Assembly (NCBI RefSeq): GCF_003952385.1
Contig: NZ_CP034444.1
Span: forward strand, 4,526,001 to 4,590,000
Reading direction: 5' to 3'
Origin: Mesorhizobium sp. M1D.F.Ca.ET.043.01.1.1
Lineage (GTDB): Bacteria; Pseudomonadota; Alphaproteobacteria; Rhizobiales; Rhizobiaceae
DNA length: 64,000 nt
Shown: positions 17,115-26,728 of the stretch, in pieces
Layout: each line of letters opens with the position of its first letter
How positions within the stretch are numbered: position 1 is the first letter of the stretch
The notes under the pieces: model-generated
Databases searched by the model: none
The model's input: the letters and a program-made list of their open reading frames with translations, nothing else
What the model was told of the DNA's origin: nothing
Position numbers and translations under genes: made by a program

Positions 17115-20100
17115 TGACCGACGCGCTCGTCGAATCTCCGGAAGTCATTGCTGATGCAGTTTGTAGACGCGCGGCCGTCGTCGGGACGTTTGACCCCTCG
17201 CGACTTCTTGCGGAGGTTGCGCCTGGTCAGCGTGATGAGGCGGTAGAGGACCGCATCTTCAGCGTGTTGTCCGCGTCGATCGAAGAAGTTGTTGTCGGCA
17301 AAGATGTGCTTTGGCGGCTGCAGACGGAAGCGCGACATCGGGCGTTGAAGGAACTCGTCGCGCGCGATGAGCTCGACCTCACGATTGCGCTCGCGAAGCC
17401 GCAAGCGGGAGACCGTTTCGGACAGATCTTGCAGGCCACTTTGAGAGAAGGGGCTGCCGGGAGCGGCCTCTCGATGCAGAGGATGTCCGCGGATGACCTG
17501 ATGTTGCAGGCGCTCGCACTCGACTTCGCACGGTCGTTGCCAACCCGGAACACCACCGTCGCGCAAGGACCCGAGATGGATCCGCGCATCCTGCTGGCCC
17601 GCAAAGCCGAGCGCCGGCGGCAGGACTATGTTGCGCCCGCCAAGCTCTTTGGACGTGACCGCGACGTTGCGGCGCTGGACAGCTATGTCGCTGATGGTTC
17701 GGTGAGTTGGCCTCTGATGGGTCTGGATCTACCGGCGGGCGAGCCCCATCGCTTGCGTCCGCTATTGCTGACGGGGATCGGCGGTTCTGGCAAATCGGCT
17801 CTCGTCGCTGATCTTATGCGGCGAACTCAACGCCAGGATTGGTCAGGACCGATTGTTGTCTGCCTGGATTTCGATCAAAAGAACGTCGCGCTTGGCGGCG
17901 AGCGCGAATGGTTGAACGAACTGACGCGCCAGATTGGGTTCGCCAGGCCAGCACTTGACGCAGCTCTGTCAAAAGTCCGCGCCGAAGCTCGGCAGCACTT
18001 GCACAGGTTGGCCCAACAGAGAGATGGCGTCGAGCGCCTCACAGGCACCGATAACCTGCTTGTCGTCTCGACGATGCGTGAGGAATTGCAGAAGGCGCTG
18101 AGTGGTCGCGCACTTGCGGCGGAGACTCTGGTGCTTATTGTCGACACGTTCGAGGAAGTTCTTGTCCGCTCGGATATGAGTGCGGAGACCATCAGCCAGG
18201 AGCCGTTCGGTCTGGTTTTGGCCTTCATCGATTCGCTGAGCAAGCTTGTCTCTCCGAACGGTTCGATGATCTTCGGAGCGGTCCGCTCGGTGGTAGCAGG
18301 TCGTGCGCCTCCGTTTCCGGATCAAGCCCTGTCAGCGCGCTGGTTCGATGCGCACCTTGAGGTCGGCGAACTTGATGTTGCCGCGGCTATCGATTTTCTT
18401 CGTGCCCGCGCCGACCGGCGCGTTTTTACCAGGGCGCGGGCTCAGAGGATTGTAGAAGCGCTGCCGCGGTTCCCCTTGATCCTCATTTTGCTGGCAGCCT
18501 TTGCCCGCGGCCGCGAGGCCAGTGAAATCGACCTGATTGTTGGAACTGCCCAGGGAGCGGGCGTTCTGAGCGCGGCGGCGAGCACACGCGTGCTCTATTC
18601 ACGTTTCCTCGATCGGTTGAAGGACCACACGATCAGGGACAGCAAGGGCGAACGAGTGGTGCCGCGCGGCTCTCTCGTGCGGTTGGCGCATCCTGGTCTT
18701 GCGTTGAACATCGTGACGCCGGCCTTGATCCGTCACGTCCTTGCGGTACCGACTGGTCTTGGTGAAATAGATGACCAGCAGGCAGCGGATCTGTTCGGAG
18801 CTTTGTCGCGCGAGGTCTGGTTGGTGGAGCGCGTAGGCGCTAATGCCGTGCGCCACATCCCGGTACTTCGTCGGATTATGCTGCCGATGCTGAATGGCGA
18901 CCTGACGCCCTCGGAGAACGCCAATATCGCGATGCGCGAAACCGTTCGCGCCGTACACAGAACAGCAGCGGAGTGGTACCGCACTGCGGGCGCCAATGAT
19001 CCCGACGCGATAGCGCTGGCCGCCTATCACGATGCGTTTCTCGGCGAGGTGGGAATCCTTGCGTCGGACCAAAGCCTTGTGCGCAGGGTGCTCGATATCG
19101 CGGGCGACGACGTTTCGGCCATGCCGATTGAAGCGCGCGCCATCCTGCGTCGTGAGAAAGGCTCCGACGAGGCGCTTTCGGTGGCGGAAGCTGCCTCGTT
19201 TCCGGTGGCGCAACGAAGCATGGTTGATGCTGCCCGTGGAGCTCGGCGCACCAGACGGGGAACCAGCTCGCGGCAAGCGATTCTTGATCAGGCGGAGGAA
19301 GATGACACCATTCAGTTCGAGGCCCTTTTGGGTTCTGGCGACTTCAAGGTCTCACCGGTTGGGCTGCAGGCCCGTGATCAGTTCGAGGTTCTCCTAGACG
19401 AAGAAACATCACAGCGCATCGAATCAAGCTTTGCCGAGGCCAATTTCGAGCGGGTCCTCCTTGACGGAGCTCATGCGGTGGCTGCGCTTCGTGACAACCC
19501 CCTGGAAGATCCTCCTTTCGACAGGCTGGGTGATGTCACCAGCCATTGGACCTGGAAATGGGCTTTGTCCTGCCTTGCGACGGGATCGGTAGACGAGTCT
19601 ATGTTGAAATGGGTTGCGGCTGCTCCTCACCCCGTCAATGCACCGTCAGCCACTCCGCCATTTCGCGTCGGGACCCTGCTCTCCCTGGCAGTCGCGACAG
19701 TGGCATTGGGTCGCGCGCCCTCATTCGTCAATGAGCCATCTTATCGCAACGCAATCGCGACTTCTCCTGTACTCGATGGCATCCCAACCTATTCCGTGCT
19801 CGAAGGCGCCCCAATGTATTCCATCCTGTCCCTGCGTCTTCGCGCGTTGGCGCGTTATTGGGACAAGAGTCGCGCTTTGACAACGTTGCGACCCTTCGAG
19901 GTCAAACCGCGTCTCCTGAGGTTGGTCGCGCTCTGGTCCCAGATTCGCGATGCAAGCGGTCTTTCAAGTGCATATGCGGAGATGCCCGCAAGCCTGCGGC
20001 TTCACTTGATGACATTCGATTCCAACCCGCCCCATTCATCAGAGTTAGGACTTTTGGACGAATGCGAGGAGAATGTTATCTTTTCTGCAGAGGGTTCCTG

Positions 20101-20554
20101 GTCAACGCAGCCCCGAGTGCCGATGACGGCGCAACGTGCACTGGGTTTGCTGTTGCGCGGGCGCTCGCCGGAACTTTACGACCCAATACGGGCCGCACTT
20201 GGTGACGTGGTTGCAGCCGATTCATCAAGCTTTGCTCAGGCAATAGCGGATATCGCGGGGCTTGCTCCGTTTTGGCCGACGGACCTCATCCCTGGTATGT
20301 TCCATGAAAGCGGGGCCAGCCTGCGTGAGGTGGACTATCTGCTGGCGCGCCTCGTCGCCTTCCTCGATCTTGCGGGATTGATTTCGCAGCTGTTCTCTGC
20401 CCTTGAACAGCGCACGATTACAGGCAGGCGTTGTCGGACTGTCGCAAAACTGGTGCAGGCTTACGACGCGCTGCTTCTGGCGCCATATGACGCCGCCGAT
20501 CAGCTGCCGAACTTCCATCTGTCAGACGGCTCATTTTCCGGAAGCGCCGTGTAA
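17114..20554 (+). CDS. Large STAND/AAA-type ATPase of the protease-nuclease operon
   Basis: This 1146-residue protein has a helical N-terminal region (1-170), a P-loop NTPase with Walker A GIGGSGKS at 221-228 and Walker B TLVLIVDTFEEV at about 338-349, then a long helical C-terminus without identifiable repeats. The layout is that of a STAND signalling ATPase: N-terminal adaptor, switchable NTPase and a variable sensor end. No membrane segments are seen. GTG at 17114 shares its G with the upstream stop. Sitting between a trypsin-like protease and a NUC endonuclease, it is the probable sensor and switch of the system. What it senses cannot be inferred from sequence. Confidence 0.8.
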   Translation: MTDALVESPEVIADAVCRRAAVVGTFDPSRLLAEVAPGQRDEAVEDRIFSVLSASIEEVVVGKDVLWRLQTEARHRALKELVARDELDLTIALAKPQAGDRFGQILQATLREGAAGSGLSMQRMSADDLMLQALALDFARSLPTRNTTVAQGPEMDPRILLARKAERRRQDYVAPAKLFGRDRDVAALDSYVADGSVSWPLMGLDLPAGEPHRLRPLLLTGIGGSGKSALVADLMRRTQRQDWSGPIVVCLDFDQKNVALGGEREWLNELTRQIGFARPALDAALSKVRAEARQHLHRLAQQRDGVERLTGTDNLLVVSTMREELQKALSGRALAAETLVLIVDTFEEVLVRSDMSAETISQEPFGLVLAFIDSLSKLVSPNGSMIFGAVRSVVAGRAPPFPDQALSARWFDAHLEVGELDVAAAIDFLRARADRRVFTRARAQRIVEALPRFPLILILLAAFARGREASEIDLIVGTAQGAGVLSAAASTRVLYSRFLDRLKDHTIRDSKGERVVPRGSLVRLAHPGLALNIVTPALIRHVLAVPTGLGEIDDQQAADLFGALSREVWLVERVGANAVRHIPVLRRIMLPMLNGDLTPSENANIAMRETVRAVHRTAAEWYRTAGANDPDAIALAAYHDAFLGEVGILASDQSLVRRVLDIAGDDVSAMPIEARAILRREKGSDEALSVAEAASFPVAQRSMVDAARGARRTRRGTSSRQAILDQAEEDDTIQFEALLGSGDFKVSPVGLQARDQFEVLLDEETSQRIESSFAEANFERVLLDGAHAVAALRDNPLEDPPFDRLGDVTSHWTWKWALSCLATGSVDESMLKWVAAAPHPVNAPSATPPFRVGTLLSLAVATVALGRAPSFVNEPSYRNAIATSPVLDGIPTYSVLEGAPMYSILSLRLRALARYWDKSRALTTLRPFEVKPRLLRLVALWSQIRDASGLSSAYAEMPASLRLHLMTFDSNPPHSSELGLLDECEENVIFSAEGSWSTQPRVPMTAQRALGLLLRGRSPELYDPIRAALGDVVAADSSSFAQAIADIAGLAPFWPTDLIPGMFHESGASLREVDYLLARLVAFLDLAGLISQLFSALEQRTITGRRCRTVAKLVQAYDALLLAPYDAADQLPNFHLSDGSFSGSAV

Positions 20555-20580
20555 ACATAGCAACTCAAAAGGGGGACAGC

Positions 20581-21540
20581 ATGAGCATCGATCTTTCCTA
20601 TCGCCCACGTCTTGGCGATCTTTCGCGCCTCGGAGGACCAGCGGACGTCGAAACGGAGGTGGCTGCGGAACGCGAATTAGAACGCGTGGAAGGTCGACGA
20701 CGTCCGCAGCGCACCCCGCCTGCGCATTTTGAGGGTCGCGGCGGCTACACGGATGATTTCCTTGGGTTTACTGTTCCGCTGCCAGCCCCGTTGGGCGAAC
20801 TGAAACGCTTCGTTGCGTCGGTATCGGGTTCAAGCGAAGGCCGTCTCGACTACGAACATTTCAGCGTGGTGATGCACTCGGCGCGCCGGCTGGCAATGTT
20901 TGTTGCAGTCAATATCGATGGCAGCACGCCGGGAAACGTAGAGCGGAAAAACGACAAGTGGTTCCTCGACGGCCGAATTGCGGACGAGTTCCAGATCGGC
21001 GAAGATCTTTATGTCGACAATATTCTGGATCGCGGCCACTTGGTGCGCCGGCAAGATCCGGTCTGGGGCGACACTGCCGAGATAGCAAATGACGACACCT
21101 TCCATTTCACGAACTGCTCGCCGCAGGCGGCAAACTTCAATCAGAAAACATGGCTGAGCCTCGAGGACTATGTGCTGGGCAATGCCAAGGCACAGGACAC
21201 GAAGGTTATCGTGTTCACGGGACCAGTCTTCCGGGACAGCGACAGGACGTATCGAGGCATACAGATACCCACGGCCTACTGGAAAGTGCTGAGTTTCGTC
21301 GACAACGCCGGTCGCCCCTCGAGCACTGCCTATATTGTCGATCAAGTTGCAGAGCTTAAGCATCTCGAAGCTGTGTTCGGCGCCTTCAAGACCTATCAAC
21401 GGAGCGTCGCTTCGATAGAGCGCATGACGGGACTGTCCTTCAACGGTCTTGCCGATTTCGACGGTTTCTCGAACGAGGAAGCTGCTACCCGAACCGAGAT
21501 CGTTGCAGAGCTTCGTTCACCGGCCGATATCAGGGTTTGA
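20581..21540 (+). CDS. DNA/RNA non-specific endonuclease (NUC family)
   Basis: The 319-residue protein carries the NUC1 active site DRGHLVRR (catalytic His153) followed by FTNCSPQAANFNQ with the metal-binding Asn, the hallmark of the beta-beta-alpha-metal nucleases of the Serratia nuclease/EndoG family. No secretion signal is seen, unlike secreted NUC enzymes, which fits an intracellular toxin or effector. The first 60 residues are charged and Arg-rich and could be an inhibitory or linker segment removable by the proteases encoded just upstream; that is speculation. It starts 26 bp after the STAND gene behind AAAGGGGGAC and ends the operon. Confidence 0.9.
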   Translation: MSIDLSYRPRLGDLSRLGGPADVETEVAAERELERVEGRRRPQRTPPAHFEGRGGYTDDFLGFTVPLPAPLGELKRFVASVSGSSEGRLDYEHFSVVMHSARRLAMFVAVNIDGSTPGNVERKNDKWFLDGRIADEFQIGEDLYVDNILDRGHLVRRQDPVWGDTAEIANDDTFHFTNCSPQAANFNQKTWLSLEDYVLGNAKAQDTKVIVFTGPVFRDSDRTYRGIQIPTAYWKVLSFVDNAGRPSSTAYIVDQVAELKHLEAVFGAFKTYQRSVASIERMTGLSFNGLADFDGFSNEEAATRTEIVAELRSPADIRV

Positions 21541-21821
21541 GCGAACGGTTCAGGTCGGGCAGGCGCAGCAATCGCGAAAGGCTTGCCGCCGGACCGCTCC
21601 GGTCCCAACGGAATGTCAACTCTTGACCCGTTTGAGACGACGACCTTCGGGCCCCTCAGAGGACCTTCGGGCGTCGGTTGTTATTGCATCTTAACGGGGC
21701 TCCGGCGTGATTTGCTCATGGCGAACGCTGTCATATTTAGGCACTAAAACAATTAGGATTCGACTCGATATACCTTATTGCTAATATGGGACATGGCGAA
21801 AGTGGAACGGTGGGGGCTTCG

Positions 21822-23342
21822 GTGAGTGTCAATTTAGATATCTCAGGCATCTGGACGTATCGAAGCTTTCTAAATACCCCAGGCAATGTTGGTGATTTTG
21901 GTAAACTGGAAGTCTGGGAGGCCGAACTGTCCCTCGAAGTCAGCGAGGATGGGCGCATCTATGGTCTACTGGGGGAGCGCCCGGATGTCTGTGACGGCAC
22001 AGAACCCTTCTTGACGGTTGAGGGTACCCTCGTACCCGGCAACCCTGCGACGATCAGCTGGCGTGCCAGGGGCAAACCCCAATCCGAGTATGACGGCTGG
22101 ATCTACGACTATCAGGGTTACCTGCCTCCCGAGTGGCCCGATGCTCCGCGCAACCGTCCAACGATCGTGGGAACAGTGACGCGCACCGTGGCCCATGGTG
22201 GAGCTCCGGCGGGTTCAGTCTTTTCGTTTGTCGCGGTGAAGTCGGATTTCCTGGAGCCGCGCAAAGCGATTCCCTTGGCGAAAAGCGTCGTCGACATGAT
22301 GAGCTCTGCCGAACATCGCTACCATCATGCACTTTGGCACGCCTCGCGCGACTCATGGGACAGCCTGAGCGACTCCAAGAAGGAGGCGCTGCGCGCAACC
22401 GGTTGGCAGCCTGGCCCAAAGTCCAAGGAGCGGGCAAGTCTGTCCCCCGGTCGACTTTCCAACGGGTCGGGCGAAGACTTCTTCTACATGCACCGGCGCA
22501 TGGTGAAGGACGTTCGGACGATGGATCCCTCCGTCGGGACATGGCGACGTCTGCCGCAGCCGCAGTTCCCCTCGTCGTTTGCGCCCGGAACGAAGGCGTC
22601 GCAGATTGGCAACCTCGACGGGTACGCTCTGCCGCCAGCGTGGGTCGTGCCAGGTGACCCTGACACGACCAGTTGGCTGTTTGAACTCAGGAAAACCTCC
22701 ACCCTTTATGGCCGCTTCCAGGCTTGGGAAGCGCTCTATACCTCGGCGGACTACCTCGCATCCCTGTCGCTCGGTGAGCTTGGCTCACGGATCGAGTTCA
22801 CCATCCACAATTGGATGCACATGCGATGGACTTCAGTGACCCGCGACCCCACCAGTGATGCGGCCAAGCGCAGTCTGCCGCTTTCCAACGGCCGCGACGC
22901 ACTGGACTTTGACAGCAAATGGCTTGATCCCGAGTACGACTATCTCGGCGAGACTTTCTCATCGCACGTGAATCCCATTTTCTGGCGGCTGCACGGATGG
23001 GTCGATGACCGCATAACAGACTGGTACCGCGCCCAGGAAGCCGTACGCCCTGGAGTGGTCAAGCCAATGACCCTTGATGGTGTCGAATGGTTCGCGGTCG
23101 ACGGTACCTGGGTGAAGAACGACGAGCCGTGGGAAGGCGCGCGTGCGTCGACATCGCCAACCCACCATGCCGGCCACGTCCATCCTGGTCACCCGGGACT
23201 GGTCCTGGATGTGCCGACCATGCAAGCTGCCCTGAGGATCATCTACGGCCCCGAACCGGAAGCTGCACCCTCAGCCCTGAAGGACCACATGCGGACTTCG
23301 CCCGGTACCCGGGCAAGCTGGTTCAAGAATGTCCCTGCGTAG
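21822..23342 (+). CDS. Tyrosinase-like di-copper protein with N-terminal beta domain (PvdP-like layout)
   Basis: The C-terminal two thirds show a type 3 copper centre. CuA-type His are in AEHRYHHALWHA and FFYMHRRM. CuB is IHNWMHMRW (HNxxH), followed by NPIFWRLHGWVDDRITDW, the equivalent of the DPIFWLHHxxIDR motif. The first 130 residues are beta-rich (ISGIWTYRSF, WEAELSLEV) and may form a lipocalin-like domain, the layout described for the pyoverdine-maturing tyrosinase PvdP. I prefer GTG 21822, preceded by TGGGGGC, over ATG 21786, which lacks a ribosome site. No signal peptide is evident. A phenol or tyrosine oxidase activity is likely, but the substrate and the link to the upstream nuclease operon (280 bp gap) are unknown. 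Confidence 0.7.
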   Translation: MSVNLDISGIWTYRSFLNTPGNVGDFGKLEVWEAELSLEVSEDGRIYGLLGERPDVCDGTEPFLTVEGTLVPGNPATISWRARGKPQSEYDGWIYDYQGYLPPEWPDAPRNRPTIVGTVTRTVAHGGAPAGSVFSFVAVKSDFLEPRKAIPLAKSVVDMMSSAEHRYHHALWHASRDSWDSLSDSKKEALRATGWQPGPKSKERASLSPGRLSNGSGEDFFYMHRRMVKDVRTMDPSVGTWRRLPQPQFPSSFAPGTKASQIGNLDGYALPPAWVVPGDPDTTSWLFELRKTSTLYGRFQAWEALYTSADYLASLSLGELGSRIEFTIHNWMHMRWTSVTRDPTSDAAKRSLPLSNGRDALDFDSKWLDPEYDYLGETFSSHVNPIFWRLHGWVDDRITDWYRAQEAVRPGVVKPMTLDGVEWFAVDGTWVKNDEPWEGARASTSPTHHAGHVHPGHPGLVLDVPTMQAALRIIYGPEPEAAPSALKDHMRTSPGTRASWFKNVPA

Positions 23343-23431
23343 AACGGTTTAGCGGGGCCCCGCCAATCGGCAAGCTGGCCGATCCGGATCGCACGAATTG
23401 CGTTTGATTATTCGATGGGGAGGAACTTCAC

Positions 23432-24292
23432 ATGGCACGGACAAAAGCAACGACACAATCACCCGCAAAGCCCATCAAAGCCAACGGTTCGCCGAAACTC
23501 AGGGATGAGAAGGCAGCTGAGCGCAGCACCAAACCGCTTGTCCATGTCATCCGCGAGGGCGTCCGCTGCGACACTGAAGAACGCGGGCACCAGACCCCAA
23601 AGGGCAAATCTCCTCTGGAAATCGTCGTCGACGCCTCGGAAGGTTTCATTCCCTTATGGGCGAAAGGAACAACGCTGCGCTGGAAGTTTCGCGAGAGTTC
23701 GGTCCAGTCGTTTGCAGATCCCGCGCAGGTCAAGGCTCAAGTCGCGGATCTGTTCGCGAAAGCCATCCTAGCCTGGGGCGATGCTGCGCCAATCAAGTTC
23801 GCTCAGCGAGACGATGCCTGGGATTTCGAGATTGTCGTGAAACATAGCGACGACTGCGACGTCAACGGTTGCGTGCTGGCCAGCGCGTTCTTTCCCGATG
23901 GCGGACGGCACGTGCTGACGATCTATCCGAAAATCTTCGAGCAGGATGCGACGGAGCAAGTTGAGACCCTGGTACACGAAATCGGTCACATCTTTGGCCT
24001 CAGGCATTTTTTCGCGCAGGTCAGCGAGACCACCTGGCCCTCCATCATTTTTGGGACGCACAAGAAGTTCAGCATCATGAACTACGGGGCGGACAGCAAG
24101 TTGACCGCCGATGACACCGCCGACCTGAAGAAGCTCTATTCACTGGCCTGGAGTGGCCAGTTAACGGAAATCAACGGGACCCCGATAAAATTCATGACGC
24201 CTTTCCACACTAGTGGCGAGCCGACAGAGATCATCGCCGCCATGGAACCTGCGCAAACCTTAGCCAGGGTACAACAGCTTTTGTCGTCGTGA
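23432..24292 (+). CDS. Matrixin-like zinc metalloprotease
   Basis: The 286-residue protein has the metzincin zinc site HEIGHIFGLRH at 182-192 and a Met-turn IMNYG at 215-219, which together identify a matrixin/reprolysin-like peptidase. The first 35 residues are Lys/Ala/Pro-rich without a hydrophobic core, so no standard secretion signal is visible. A Cys pair (DCDVNGC) lies before the active site. The ribosome site GGGGAGGAA is strong. It starts 89 bp after the tyrosinase-like gene, so the two may form a pair. It adds a metalloprotease to a neighbourhood that already holds caspase-, subtilisin- and trypsin-type enzymes. Confidence 0.88.
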   Translation: MARTKATTQSPAKPIKANGSPKLRDEKAAERSTKPLVHVIREGVRCDTEERGHQTPKGKSPLEIVVDASEGFIPLWAKGTTLRWKFRESSVQSFADPAQVKAQVADLFAKAILAWGDAAPIKFAQRDDAWDFEIVVKHSDDCDVNGCVLASAFFPDGGRHVLTIYPKIFEQDATEQVETLVHEIGHIFGLRHFFAQVSETTWPSIIFGTHKKFSIMNYGADSKLTADDTADLKKLYSLAWSGQLTEINGTPIKFMTPFHTSGEPTEIIAAMEPAQTLARVQQLLSS

Positions 24293-24359
24293 ATCGCTCC
24301 AGCCCAGTTCGCCCCGCGCCCTTGTTCGGCCGGGCTCTTTCGGAGCGATCGTCGACTGC

Positions 24360-24509
24360 ATGCTTGAAGTCGGGTGGGCGCGCGGCAAGGTGATGTGCGC
24401 CCTACGCCGCCTGATCGCGGCCGATGACATGACGCAGAAGGAAAACGCCAAGGTCGAAGCCGACCTAGCTATTGCCAGGGCGATGTTGCGTGGCGGAAAG
24501 GCCCTTTGA
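24360..24509 (+). CDS. Small hypothetical protein, 49 aa
   Basis: An open frame from ATG 24360 encodes a 49-residue, Ala/Arg/Lys-rich helical peptide (starts MLEVGWARGKV, ends RAMLRGGKAL). Its stop TGA is immediately followed by the next small ORF. No family is recognised. The frame stays open upstream of the ATG for more than 20 codons, so it could also be the tail of a decayed gene. Confidence 0.35.
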   Translation: MLEVGWARGKVMCALRRLIAADDMTQKENAKVEADLAIARAMLRGGKAL

Positions 24510-24521
24510 TTGGAGGATCAA

Positions 24522-24764
24522 TTGGAAGAGGTAACGGTCGATATCTACAGTCAGGCGGCAGTGCGCTTCATGTCGACTGTAGCCGTCGTCATGATGGCCG
24601 AAATGGAGAAGGCGGGGGTGCCAATTATGAAAAAGGTCGTAGCGACCTTGGAAGAAATTGGCCCAAAAGCAAGCGACGCATCCGATCAGGAAGATCGGGT
24701 GGTGCAAAATCTCATAAGAGGTTTCACCGAAGCTATCCGAGAGAACCTGCCCATGCGCAGCTAG
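24522..24764 (+). CDS. Small hypothetical helical protein, about 80 aa
   Basis: I place the start at TTG 24522 because GGAGGATCAA lies just before it; TTG 24510, which follows the upstream stop, is the alternative. The product is helical and amphipathic (FMSTVAVVMMAEMEKAG in the middle, IRGFTEAIRENLP at the end). No domain is recognised. It overlaps the tail of the minus-strand ligase pseudogene by 4 bases. Confidence 0.4.
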   Translation: MEEVTVDIYSQAAVRFMSTVAVVMMAEMEKAGVPIMKKVVATLEEIGPKASDASDQEDRVVQNLIRGFTEAIRENLPMRS

Positions 24765-25553
24765 TCTTGCTCCCGGAAGTCCTTAAGCCTGGCATGGGTT
24801 GGCGCGCCGGCCTTGCTCTTCACGCGGTCCCATAGAGCCTGCCGCTTGCCGACTTTGAGCGTAACCAAGGCGCCGCCCATGTAGCGGCCGTTCTCGGCCA
24901 TGAGCACCATCGCCGGCTTCCCGGCCTCGCGCTTCATGCCCATGATGCCCATTTCCTTCTCGACGTAGCACTTGATCTTGCGCCAGTTCATCGTCGACCC
25001 GCTGCGGTAGACGCTATCCAGTCGCTTCGACACGTTGCCTTCCAAGCCCGCCTGGAAGACGGCATCGCCGGTGCCCGGCAGCGCTTCGCTGAATTGGATA
25101 TGGCCGTCGGCAGGGACCAGTGCCTGCTGTATCTCGCGCGGATCCTTCAACGCCAGCCATGTAGCGCAGATCATGGCCGTTTAGACGGCAGGAGATCGAA
25201 CGCGACCAGACAAAGGTCCTGCAGGCGCCTGTTGATGCCGAGCGCAGCCCGTGGAAGACGGATAACCCAACTTCGTTGGTAACGATCGTCTCGCCCCTCA
25301 ATGATGAAGCTCTCCCCCCAAGCTTCTTTGCCTCTGCGGTTAACGGCCGATATTTGGCAGTCCAGTCAACCCCGGTCTTGGTGTAGAGGCGAATGCTGCC
25401 GGCGTACTTGATGAACTGGGCGCGGTAGCCGTCGAACTTGACCTCGTGGCTCCATCCATCGCCTTTGGGCGGCTGCTCGAGCAGCTCGGGCTCCATCGGG
25501 CGAATGAAGGACAGCCGGACGCCGCCGGCAGGCTTACGCATTGGAACTCTCAC
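24761..25553 (-). pseudogene. LigD-type ATP-dependent DNA ligase, broken by frameshifts
   Basis: The 5' part reads MRKPAGGVRLSFIRPMEP and carries the ligase motif I lysine in HEVKFDGYRAQ. A later stretch (VTNEVGLSVFHGLRS) is also ligase-like. The match then scatters over frames around 25180-25290. A second open frame (24761-25174) restores the end of the adenylation domain, GLEGNVSKRLDSVYRSG and NWRKIKCYVE, plus an OB-fold-like tail (ALVTLKVGKRQALWDRV). At least two indels are needed to join the halves. In rhizobia this ligase type works with Ku in end joining; here it should be non-functional. Confidence 0.82.
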
Positions 25554-25660
25554 GCCCCTCGAATTTGACTAAATATCGCACGGCATTGCGTTAGCATCCA
25601 CTAAAAAAGCGAAGGGAACATTTTCACACGGGCACTGTTTTTCCTTGCCTTCAAGGAGAT
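25512..25660. repeat. Copy A of a duplicated ligase 5' end plus upstream region
   Basis: The first codons of the minus-strand ligase remnant and about 110 bp upstream of them match bases 27002-27160 in the same orientation. The best-conserved blocks are the codons for RKPAGG, ATATCGCAC (25573-25581 here), CGTTAGCAT and a stretch around CTGTT.TTCCTT. The remainder of 25554-25969 holds no supportable gene. Confidence 0.6.
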
Positions 25661-25969
25661 ACTGCCACGGCTGACGACAAGACAAGACGTTTCCGCTTGT
25701 CTTCCGAAAGCTCAAGGCTTGAGCCGGAACTTGACAGTCAAGTTTATTTGTTTTCGCAAAGCCGCCTGCTCTCCCCTCGTAATTTGCTCCTCTTACCGTA
25801 GACTAGGGTTCCACGCGTCCAGCACTGGCGGAGTCCGGAGCGTCCGGTCAGGCGACGGCAGCCCACCGTGCTCGTTTTTCCGGCGGTCAGGGGCCAATAC
25901 AAAAAGGAGCCCCACCTACTGGGCAACCCGGATGGGCCGAGAGGGGCAACAACACAACTGGAGTTTGAA

Positions 25970-26728
25970 ATGGGCGACTATATGGTAGGCGTAACGATCC
26001 TTGAGGCGAAGGGCGGGAGCCGTTCTTCGGCTGACGAGCACAAGACGCATGGCATGGCCATCGAGGCGGGGTGGCACGGCTACACGAAGAACGGCTACGT
26101 GATCGTGTATGTGCTGGGCAGCGCCGGGGAATATCCGGCGAAGGCGACGCTGCAAGTGGGGCAGATGCATCTGCCAGAACTACTGAATGTGATTGCGGAG
26201 CGCAAAGTCGGCCGTGAGGCGATGATCGAGGCGCTGCGCCGGCAGCGGCTGAAGGTGAGCTTCGGAGAGTGGACCGAGGCCGACGAGCGACTCCTGGTCG
26301 ACGAGCACCAGCGCGAGGCTGAGCAGCACGAGCGGCAGCGTTTGGCGCGCCTCGACCAAATCGAGCGCGAGCGGCAGCGCGAGGAGGCTGAGGAGCGAGA
26401 GCGGCAGGAATTGATGGCGCGCAGCAACAGTTCGCGCAAGGAGTACATGTCGCTGGAGGCCCTCAGGGCTGCGGAGGCGCGCAGGACGTCGCCCCAAAAG
26501 GAGCGTAACAGGATGATCCGCGAGGCCGTGGACGCGGCCAAAGGCGTGCCGGTCCAAGTCGCATGCGAGTTTGCGCTGCCGGATGGTGGTAAGCGAACGG
26601 TGATTATGGCAGCGACGACGGTTCAGGGGATTGCGTCGCGGGCGGAGGCCGAGATCAGGTCGCAGGTGCCTGGGCTGAAGCAGCATGCAGCTAAGCTGAT
26701 CAGCATGGCCTTGGCGAACAAGCGATAG
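25970..26728 (+). CDS. Coiled-coil protein of unknown function
   Basis: I take ATG 25970 (after GGAGTTTGAA) rather than the upstream GTG at 25868, whose extra 34 codons read as non-coding. The 252-residue product begins with a compact region (MGDYMVGVTILEAKGGS, later GWHGYTKNGYVIVYVLG) that may be a small beta domain. A highly charged Glu/Arg-rich coiled coil follows at about residues 105-165 (ERERQREEAEERERQEL), then a C-terminal globular part (VQVACEFALPDGG, TTVQGIASRAEAEI). No family is recognised. It sits alone between the two duplicated ligase-promoter segments, so it may have been inserted there. Confidence 0.6.
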   Translation: MGDYMVGVTILEAKGGSRSSADEHKTHGMAIEAGWHGYTKNGYVIVYVLGSAGEYPAKATLQVGQMHLPELLNVIAERKVGREAMIEALRRQRLKVSFGEWTEADERLLVDEHQREAEQHERQRLARLDQIERERQREEAEERERQELMARSNSSRKEYMSLEALRAAEARRTSPQKERNRMIREAVDAAKGVPVQVACEFALPDGGKRTVIMAATTVQGIASRAEAEIRSQVPGLKQHAAKLISMALANKR

